From Myxococcales bacterium (lineage in GTDB: Bacteria > Myxococcota_A > Polyangia > Palsa-1104), in assembly GCA_003170275.1 (NCBI GenBank), contig PNAM01000012.1:34215-98214 (forward strand): a stretch of DNA of 64,000 bases, written 5' to 3'. The notes under the pieces were generated by a model. That model ran no database searches, was not told the origin of the DNA, and saw only the letters and a list, made by a program, of their open reading frames with translations. A program made the position numbers and the translations under genes. This document shows positions 56,130 to 64,000 of this stretch, in pieces. Within the stretch, counting starts at the first letter, position 1; each line of letters begins with the position of its first letter.

Positions 56130-57308
56130 ATGCGCTCCGGAGTGCTGCTGGCGCTGCTGGTCGTCGGATCCGGGGGATGCGGCCCGGTCAGCTACGACGA
56201 CTTCCGCGGCCAGCTGATCGCGATCTCGTGCAAGCGCGACGTGCGCTGCGGCTATCGCGGCGCCTCCGAGACGACCACCTGCGCGCTGCCGGACGCGGCG
56301 CTGCAGATGACGCAGGCGAGCACGCAAGACGTGAACGCGGCGATCAAGGCCGGCCGCATGACCTTCGTCTCGTCCGGCGCGCAGGACTGCCTCGACGCGA
56401 TCAACGGCGCGCCGTGCGACGCGGCGGCGCTCGGCGAGCGCACCAGCCAACGCTGCCACGACGTGATCCATCCCAACCTCGAGCCGGGCAAGATCTGCCA
56501 GGGACCGGGCGAATGCACCGGCGGGTCGTGCGTGCAGCCGACGTTCGGCTGTCCCGGCATGTGCATGGCCTATCCCCCGCCGGGCCAGCTGTGTGATCTC
56601 TCCGGAGCGCCGGAGCGGACCTGCGATCCGACCGTGCAGTACTGCGGCGATCCCAATCCGCCCGACGGCGGCGTGCCCGACGCCGGCAGCGGCGCGCCGA
56701 CGGTGTGCATTCGCCACGCGCAAGACGGCGAGCGCTGTCAGAGCGACGATCAGTGCGCCTTCGGGCTGGTGTGCCTGGGCACCTGCATGCGCCAGCCGCA
56801 CCTGAGCCGCGGCGATCTGTGCACCGCGCCCGGCACCCTGTGCGACGACCGCGTGTACTGCGACTCGAGCGGCCACTGCGCGGCGCAGAAAAAACTGGGT
56901 GAGGCGTGCGACCTCGCCGAGGCCTGCGAGGACAAGCTGGGCTGCCTCGGGCTCACCCTCGGCCCGATGAGCGTGGTGACCGCGGCCGGCGCGTGCGGTC
57001 CGTGGCTCGACGTGGGCGGCGCGTGCACGATCGCGCCGATGGGCATGTCGTTGATCTCGGGCTGCCCCTCGGACCAGGGCTGCACGAGCTCCGCGTGCAC
57101 GCTGACCGCGACCGCCACTGGGAAGGTGGGCTTCGATCAACCGTGCGACACCTCGGCGGCGTGCTTCGACAGCCTCTACTGTGACGGCCGCTCGTGCCAG
57201 CTGCGAAACGACGAAGGCGGCGACTGCAAGCTCACGCCGGACGCTTGCATCCAGGGGCTCACTTGCGACACGACCGGCGCCTGCGTCAACCCCAACGCCT
57301 GTCGTTAG
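56130..57308 (+). CDS. Cys-rich lipoprotein with repeated Cys modules
   Basis: 392 aa with lipobox VGSGGC (Cys17). More than 35 Cys residues in repeated modules of the form CQSDDQCAFGLVC, CDTSAACFDSLYCDGRSC, CIQGLTCDTTGAC, typical of the Dickkopf-like/EB Cys-rich proteins abundant in myxobacteria. Presumably extracellular and disulfide-linked. Function unknown. The start at 56130 yields the signal peptide. It converges with the hydrolase gene with overlapping stops. Confidence 0.82.
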   Translation: MRSGVLLALLVVGSGGCGPVSYDDFRGQLIAISCKRDVRCGYRGASETTTCALPDAALQMTQASTQDVNAAIKAGRMTFVSSGAQDCLDAINGAPCDAAALGERTSQRCHDVIHPNLEPGKICQGPGECTGGSCVQPTFGCPGMCMAYPPPGQLCDLSGAPERTCDPTVQYCGDPNPPDGGVPDAGSGAPTVCIRHAQDGERCQSDDQCAFGLVCLGTCMRQPHLSRGDLCTAPGTLCDDRVYCDSSGHCAAQKKLGEACDLAEACEDKLGCLGLTLGPMSVVTAAGACGPWLDVGGACTIAPMGMSLISGCPSDQGCTSSACTLTATATGKVGFDQPCDTSAACFDSLYCDGRSCQLRNDEGGDCKLTPDACIQGLTCDTTGACVNPNACR

Positions 57309-58000
57309 TGGAGCGGCTCGAGGAAGCGGCGTAGCGCGGCGGCGGCGGCGTCGGGCGCGCGCTGCAGCATCAGGTGTGGGGCGTCGAGCGATTCTGCTTT
57401 TAGCGCGGGGTTGAGCGCGCGCAGCTCGTCGGCCACGGTGCGCGGCACCAGCTTGTCGTGCGCGCCCTGCAGGTACAAGATCGGCACCGGGCAGGTGCGC
57501 ACTTCTTCGCGCGCGTCGACGGAGAGCACGTCCTTCACGCGCCGCGCGAGCACGTCGGTGCCGACGGTGCGCAGGCAGCGTTGCACGTCCTCGACCAGCT
57601 CGGGCGGCCCGTCGTTGCCGGTCAGGTAGCGGCGGATGAGGAACTCCGACGAAGCCATCTTCATCAGCCGCGCGCCGACCAGCGGAGCGAGCAGCGGCGA
57701 GACCGGGCTGCGCGCGAACGAGCCCACCAACACCACCGCGAGCAGGCCGGGCGGGCGCTTGGCGGCCAGCTTGAGCGCGAGCGGGCCGGAGAACGACTCG
57801 CCGACCAGCACGAACTTGAGGCCGCGCGGGCGGGCGCGCTCGACCAGCGGCATCAGCTCGTGATAGCCGAGCGGCGTATCGGGCGGATATCCAATCGCCT
57901 GCGGCATCAGCCCCTCGCCGAGCGCGGCCGCGAAGCGCGCAAACAAGATCCCCGTCCCATCGAGACCCGGCAAGAGCAGGGTGGGGACCGGCGCTGCCAT
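57305..58000 (-). CDS. Alpha/beta hydrolase
   Basis: 231 aa. LLLPGLDGTG is the oxyanion region, GESFSGPL the nucleophile elbow (Ser at about 68), and LQGAHDKLVP and DAPHLMLQRAP supply the Asp and His. Short for the family, with a small cap. Substrate unknown. Its ATG overlaps the stop of the upstream HAD phosphatase gene (TAATG), so the two are likely one functional unit. Confidence 0.85.
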   Translation of the reverse strand: MAAPVPTLLLPGLDGTGILFARFAAALGEGLMPQAIGYPPDTPLGYHELMPLVERARPRGLKFVLVGESFSGPLALKLAAKRPPGLLAVVLVGSFARSPVSPLLAPLVGARLMKMASSEFLIRRYLTGNDGPPELVEDVQRCLRTVGTDVLARRVKDVLSVDAREEVRTCPVPILYLQGAHDKLVPRTVADELRALNPALKAESLDAPHLMLQRAPDAAAAALRRFLEPLH

Positions 58001-58647
58001 TACAGCGCCTCGATCACATCGTCGAGCTCGAGGAACGGCACATACGGTAGTTTGCGCTCCTCGCACGCGCGCGCCAAGAGCGATCCCTGCACCGCGCACA
58101 GCACGTCGGCGCGGCCGATCGCGCAACGATCCGAGGCGCCGTCGCCGACGAACACCACGCGCGCGCCACTCGCGCGGGCCAGGTCGCACACGTTTCCCTT
58201 GCACACCGCGCAGCGCCCGCACGAGAGCGACGCGTGGGGAAAGGTGACCTCGACCTTGCCGTCGATGAAGCGGGTGGAGTTGAAGTAGGTGCGCTCGAAG
58301 CGCGGCAGCCGCCCGTGCAAGATGGCCTCGATGTAGAAATCGAAGCCGCCCGACGCCAGCCAGGCGGCGCCGCCCGCGCGGTGCACGCTCTCGAGCAGCG
58401 CGTCGAGGCCGGGACGTAGCTTGCCGACCTGCTTTGCGTAGGCCAACGCCTCGGGCCGATCACAGCGGGCGAGCGCCCACATCTGCCGTTGTGCTTCCGG
58501 GAGCGAGAGCTCGTTACGCACCCAGGCGGCGTCGATGTCGCGCCAAGCGGGCGGGGCGAAACGGTCGCAGACTTCGTCTCCGACGTCTTTTTCCGTTACC
58601 GTGCCGTCAAAATCCAACACCAATACGAAATTCGGCCGGGGGGCCAT
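58000..58647 (-). CDS. HAD-family phosphatase (MtnX/PSP-like)
   Basis: 215 aa from ATG 58647, preceded after 5 nt by TATCAT. Catalytic motif DFDGTVTEKDVGD, motif II in LASGGFDFY, Lys in SCGRCAVCKGNVC, motif III VFVGDGASDRCA. Resembles MtnX (2-hydroxy-3-keto-5-methylthiopentenyl-1-phosphate phosphatase) and phosphoserine phosphatases. The specific substrate is unclear. Co-translated with the hydrolase. Confidence 0.85.
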   Translation of the reverse strand: MAPRPNFVLVLDFDGTVTEKDVGDEVCDRFAPPAWRDIDAAWVRNELSLPEAQRQMWALARCDRPEALAYAKQVGKLRPGLDALLESVHRAGGAAWLASGGFDFYIEAILHGRLPRFERTYFNSTRFIDGKVEVTFPHASLSCGRCAVCKGNVCDLARASGARVVFVGDGASDRCAIGRADVLCAVQGSLLARACEERKLPYVPFLELDDVIEAL

Positions 58648-58686
58648 GAGGCATGATACCGCACCCTCTCGAGTCATACAACTGCT

Positions 58687-58762
58687 TATAATTAATTGGT
58701 AAATCGGGGGTCACGCACAGGCCGGATTGGCGATTGACCTCATCATCCATTAGTTGATACGT
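58687..58762 (+). promoter_or_regulatory. AT-rich promoter region upstream of the aconitase-family gene
   Basis: The 136-bp gap between divergent starts includes a perfect TATAAT (58687-58692) in an AT-rich patch, and nearer the gene a TTGACC (58734-58739) with a GATACG-type -10 about 16 bp downstream. Which is used for the operon at 58784 cannot be decided. Confidence 0.35.
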
Positions 58763-58783
58763 TCGGGACCCAACCAAACGAAC

Positions 58784-60772
<1,989 letters not shown>

Positions 60773-60807
60773 ATTTTCTGCTAGAACTCACCGCGTAAGG
60801 AGCCGTC

Positions 60808-62016
60808 ATGGGCAAGAACCTGTCTCGCGAGATCTGGATCGTCGGCGCCAAGCGCACCGCGTTCGGCGCGTTCGGCGGCTCCCTCAAGGATCTGACCGCG
60901 ACCGACCTGGCGGTCGAAGCGTCGAAGGCCGCGCTCGCGCAGGCGGGCTGCGATCCCGCGCAGATCGAGCAGGTCGTGTTCGGCAACGTGCAGCAGACCT
61001 CGGCGGATTCGATCTATCTGGCGCGTCACGTCGGGTTGCGCGTCGGCGCGCCAATCGCCGCGCCCGCGCTCACGCTCAACCGGCTGTGCGGCTCGGGGTT
61101 CCAGGCGGTGATCTCGGGCGCGGAGCAGATCCTGCTCGGCGAGTCCGAGGTGGTGCTCACCGGCGGCACCGAGTCGATGTCACAGGCGCCGCACGTGATC
61201 CGCGGCGCGCGCTGGGGGCTGCCGTTCGGCAAGCCGCAGCAACTCGGCGACACGGTCTGGGATGCGCTGACCGACACGTTTACCGGCATGCCGATGGCGA
61301 TCACCGCCGAGAACCTGGCCGTGGAATACAAGCTCACGCGCCAGGAGTGCGACGAGTATGCGCTGCGCTCGCAGAAGGCGTGGGCGGCGGCCAACGAGGC
61401 CGGGCACTTCAAGGACGAGATCGTTGCGATCGAGATCAAGGGCCCCAAAAACAAAGCGGCGGGCAGCGTGCAGTTTGCCGTCGACGAGCACCCCCGGCCG
61501 CAGTCGACCCTGGAGGCGCTCGCCAAGCTCTCGCCGGTGTTCAAGAAGGACGGCGTGGTGACCGCGGGCAACGCCTCGGGGATCTCCGACGGCGCGGCGG
61601 CGCTGGTGATCTGCTCGAAAGAAGCCGGGCAGAAGCACGGTTGGAAGCCGCTCGCCAAGATCACGCAGTGGGCCTACACCGGCTGCGATCCGAAGATCAT
61701 GGGCATCGGACCGGCGCCGGCGATGCGCAAGGCGGCCGAGCGCGCGGGCAAGAAGCTCGGCGAGTTCGACGTGGTCGAGGTGAACGAGGCGTTCGCGTCG
61801 CAGTACCTGGCGGTCGAAAAGGAGCTCGGTCTCGACCGCGCGCGCACCAACACCGACGGCGGCGCGATCGCGATGGGCCATCCGCTCGGCGCCTCGGGCG
61901 CGCGCATCACCGCGCACCTGTGCTACGAGCTGCGCCGCGGCAACAAGAAGCTGGGCATCGGCTCGGCGTGCATCGGCGGCGGGCAGGGCATCGCGATCAT
62001 CGTCGAGGCGGTGTAG
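60808..62016 (+). CDS. Acetyl-CoA acetyltransferase (thiolase)
   Basis: 402 aa. The catalytic Cys is in LNRLCGSGFQ (about 93), the His in NEAFASQYL/GGAIAMGHPLGASG, and the second Cys in SACIGGGQG. Full length for a degradative/biosynthetic thiolase that condenses or cleaves acyl-CoAs. RBS AAGGAG is 6 nt before the ATG. It lies 35 bp downstream of the aconitase-family gene in the same operon. Confidence 0.93.
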   Translation: MGKNLSREIWIVGAKRTAFGAFGGSLKDLTATDLAVEASKAALAQAGCDPAQIEQVVFGNVQQTSADSIYLARHVGLRVGAPIAAPALTLNRLCGSGFQAVISGAEQILLGESEVVLTGGTESMSQAPHVIRGARWGLPFGKPQQLGDTVWDALTDTFTGMPMAITAENLAVEYKLTRQECDEYALRSQKAWAAANEAGHFKDEIVAIEIKGPKNKAAGSVQFAVDEHPRPQSTLEALAKLSPVFKKDGVVTAGNASGISDGAAALVICSKEAGQKHGWKPLAKITQWAYTGCDPKIMGIGPAPAMRKAAERAGKKLGEFDVVEVNEAFASQYLAVEKELGLDRARTNTDGGAIAMGHPLGASGARITAHLCYELRRGNKKLGIGSACIGGGQGIAIIVEAV

Positions 62017-62023
62017 TCGTCTC

Positions 62024-63337
62024 ATGGGCGGCAAGGACGACAGCGGCGTCATCGGCAAGCAGCCCGAAGAGCTGACCGAAGCGGACATCATCTACGACTG
62101 GAACGCGCTCGAGCGGCGCGGCTCGCTGTTCAACCACAAGATCTCGTTCTTCGACGAGACGCTGCGCGACGGCGTGCAGTGCCCGTCGGTGGTCGATCCC
62201 AAGATCGAGGACAAGATCAAGCTGGTGCACCTGATGGACGACGTGGGCATCGACCACGTCGACATCGGCCTGCCCGGCGCGGGCAAGCGCGCGTTCGAGG
62301 ACACCATCGAGCTCGGGCGCGATCTCCTGGCGTCGAAGCTCAAGATCAAGCCGGCCTGCGCGGGCCGCACGCACCTCAACGACATCCGCCCGATCGTCGA
62401 AGTGTCGCAGAAGCTCGGCATGGAGATCGAGTGCATGGCGTTCCTCGGCTGCTCGCCGATCCGCCTGTACGCCGAGGACTGGGACCTCCAGCTCATGCTG
62501 AAGCGCTCGTCGGAGGCGATCGACTTCGGCGTCAAGAACGGGCTCAAGGTCACCTTCGTGACCGAAGACACCACCCGCTCGCGGCCCGAGGTGCTGGCGG
62601 CGCTGTTCCGCAACGCCATCGAGCACGGCGCGCACCGGTTGTGCCTGTGCGACACCGTCGGCCACGCGACGCCCGACGGGATCAAGAACCTGATCCAGTG
62701 GACCAGGAACTTCGTGCGCGGCCTGGGCGTCACCATCGGCATCGACTGGCACGGGCACAACGATCGCGGGCTCGGCGTGACCAACACCATCCACGCGCTC
62801 GAGTTCGGCGCCGACCGCGCGCACGGCACCATCCTCGGCCTCGGCGAGCGCGTCGGCAACGCGTCGCTCGACCAGGTGCTGCTCAACCTGAAGCTGCTCG
62901 GCGAGATCCCGACGCGCGATCTGTCCAAGCTGCTGCTCCTGTGCCGGCTGACGGCCAAGGCCTGCCACGTGCAGATCCCCTACAACTACCCGATGGCCGG
63001 CTCCGACGCGTTCCGCACCGCGACCGGCGTGCACGCCGCCGCGATCATCAAGGCCGAGCGCAAGGGCCACGAGTTCCTCGCCGATCGCATCTACTCGGGC
63101 GTGCCCGCCGGCATGTTCGGGCGCGAGCAGGAGATCGAGATCGGCCACATGAGCGGCGAGTCGAACGTGCTGTACTGGCTGCGCAAGCGGCACATCGATC
63201 CGCTGCCCGAGCTGGTGGCGAAGATCCTCGAGGTGGCCAAGGGGACCGATCACCTTTTGACCGAAGACGAAGTTCATCAGATCATCAAAGAATATCGAAC
63301 ACTGAGCGCCAAACAGAGCGCAGGGACGAGCAGCTAA
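62024..63337 (+). CDS. LeuA/homocitrate synthase-like HMGL-family enzyme
   Basis: 437 aa. TIM-barrel HMGL-like family: FFDETLRDGVQCPS holds the metal-binding Asp and catalytic Arg, and IDWHGHNDRGLGVTNT holds the two metal His. The LeuA C-terminal regulatory domain is absent, so it resembles homocitrate or short isopropylmalate/citramalate synthases. It would condense acetyl-CoA or another acyl-CoA with a 2-oxo acid, feeding the hydro-lyase encoded upstream. Substrate unassigned. 7 bp after the thiolase stop. Confidence 0.88.
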   Translation: MGGKDDSGVIGKQPEELTEADIIYDWNALERRGSLFNHKISFFDETLRDGVQCPSVVDPKIEDKIKLVHLMDDVGIDHVDIGLPGAGKRAFEDTIELGRDLLASKLKIKPACAGRTHLNDIRPIVEVSQKLGMEIECMAFLGCSPIRLYAEDWDLQLMLKRSSEAIDFGVKNGLKVTFVTEDTTRSRPEVLAALFRNAIEHGAHRLCLCDTVGHATPDGIKNLIQWTRNFVRGLGVTIGIDWHGHNDRGLGVTNTIHALEFGADRAHGTILGLGERVGNASLDQVLLNLKLLGEIPTRDLSKLLLLCRLTAKACHVQIPYNYPMAGSDAFRTATGVHAAAIIKAERKGHEFLADRIYSGVPAGMFGREQEIEIGHMSGESNVLYWLRKRHIDPLPELVAKILEVAKGTDHLLTEDEVHQIIKEYRTLSAKQSAGTSS

Positions 63338-63564
63338 TGGCAGCCAGCGGGACCTCGAGCGGAAGCAACAACCTGCAGTTCACCGGCGTGAAGGTCTTCT
63401 CCGCGACCATGGCGCAAGAGCGCGATCAGCTCGGGGAGAAGGTCACCCTGTGGCTGTCGGCGCACCCGAGCGTGCAGATCATCGACAAGATCGTCACCCA
63501 GTCGAGCGACGAAGCCTTCCATTGCCTCGCGATCACGCTGTTCTTCAACGACCCCGCAAAATAG
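63337..63564 (+). CDS. Small protein at the end of the LeuA-like operon
   Basis: 75 aa. TAATG overlaps the preceding stop, so it is translationally coupled. A polar Ser/Gly N terminus precedes KVFSATMAQERDQLGEKVTLWLSAHPSVQIIDKIVTQSS, a helix-strand pattern that ends in ITLFFNDPAK. The gene may encode a small accessory subunit. Family not recognised. Confidence 0.72.
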   Translation: MAASGTSSGSNNLQFTGVKVFSATMAQERDQLGEKVTLWLSAHPSVQIIDKIVTQSSDEAFHCLAITLFFNDPAK

Positions 63565-63642
63565 CCTCGTCCTCGTTACAGATCCGTGGCGGCTGGAAGC
63601 TGCGCTCGATCGAGGAGGTCGCGTCATCTGTCGTCCTGGTCG

Positions 63643-63849
63643 ATGGTCCAAGATGCGGCGCGGCCCCGGAGGCTCGTGCGCATGGGAGAGAACGGCCTCG
63701 TCCTCGAAGAAGACGGCGGCGCGACACTGCCTCTGCAGCTCGATCGCGCCGCAAACGATCCGTCCTTGTGTCTGCTCGCGTGGCACAACGGTGTGCTTCT
63801 ACGTGTATTGCCACCGCTGCCCAACGTGAGCTTGCAACTCGGACCGTGA
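63643..63849 (+). CDS. Doubtful short ORF
   Basis: 68 aa from ATG 63643, or 55 aa from ATG 63682, which has GGAGG 9 nt upstream. The C-terminal part (LCLLAWHNGVLLRVLPPLPNV) looks protein-like, but there is no family match, and the surrounding sequence has weaker codon bias than the genes. Could be non-coding. Confidence 0.3.
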   Translation: MVQDAARPRRLVRMGENGLVLEEDGGATLPLQLDRAANDPSLCLLAWHNGVLLRVLPPLPNVSLQLGP

Positions 63850-64000
63850 TCTACCTGCGTCCGCAGCTCGAAGGGTCATCGGCCGGGTGCATCACAAGAC
63901 GGTTTCTCGGCTCATCCTCCGGCGTCCACCGCGGTCACGAGGCGAGGCGAGGCGATTTTTCGGGGGCGTCTGCGAGTGCTCCTCGCGCAGCGAGGATGCC
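63850..64000. other. Window end without a recognised gene
   Basis: No start codon with convincing coding continuation is visible on either strand. A short GGCGAGGCGAGGCGA direct repeat occurs near 63940-63955. It may be intergenic or the end of a gene beyond the window. Confidence 0.3.

Noticed and set aside
53216..56131. 971-codon minus frame opposite the giant regulator
   Set aside because: Low-complexity Arg/His/Gln composition with no domain; the plus strand shows clear domains.

Overview
The window is about 67% GC, very gene-dense, and almost entirely protein-coding. Its gene content fits a myxobacterium-like member of the Myxococcota (formerly Deltaproteobacteria): PEGA-domain and Cys-rich lipoproteins, several sigma-70-family regulators with an anti-sigma partner, TPR fusions, degenerate J domains, a sigma-54 response regulator, a caspase-like protein, a BamA-type barrel and a type IV pilin. 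This placement is an inference from gene content; no rRNA or tRNA gene was seen.

The main result is two genes that each contain one in-frame TGA where a redox Cys is expected, each followed at the right distance by a bacterial SECIS-like hairpin. The first (6425-6937) is a thioredoxin-like lipoprotein with a UxxC motif. The second (42305-42886) is an AhpD/peroxidase-related protein with a CxxU motif. Standard gene calling would break both into two fragments. If correct, the organism makes selenocysteine and has the selA/selB/selC/selD genes elsewhere.

Layout. 15-4103 (minus): rhomboid protease, alpha/beta hydrolase, a lipoprotein with 14 tandem nonapeptides, and two PEGA proteins. 4128-8751: SDR oxidoreductase, methyltransferase, small lipoprotein, selenoprotein 1, HELTH-motif metalloprotease and a small molybdopterin-binding-fold protein. 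8748-13012 (minus): a sigma factor, then a compact sigma / anti-sigma / caspase-like operon. 13099-20940: radical SAM-SPASM protein, phosphoesterase, PpsR, YhhN, a zinc-ribbon coiled-coil membrane protein and a BamA-like barrel. 21037-26287: TPR protein, a YbjN-like protein, transsulfuration genes (cystathionine beta-synthase and a gamma-synthase/lyase), MscL and a DUF481 barrel.

26410-37475: four-helix-bundle protein, a chaperone-protease module (Hsp70, TPR-Lon, J-TPR membrane protein) with an upstream sigma factor, then three lipoproteins, two of which share a tandem duplication. 37485-45337: adenosine deaminase, rhodanese, methyltransferase, four-helix protein, membrane protein, selenoprotein 2 with a CMD-like partner, glutathione synthetase and a sigma-54 regulator. 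45404-57308: membrane protein, pilin, DUF2723 protein with no standard start codon, MerR-TPR fusion, FmdB zinc ribbon, two Dpp/Opp ATPases, a giant receiver-J-TPR protein and Cys-rich lipoproteins. 57305-63564: hydrolase, HAD phosphatase, and an operon of aconitase-family hydro-lyase, thiolase, LeuA-like synthase and a 75-aa protein. From 63565 to 64000 only one doubtful short ORF is visible.

Many plus-strand genes carry a TAnnnT-type -10 box only 6-9 nt before the start codon, which suggests that leaderless transcription is common in this genome.
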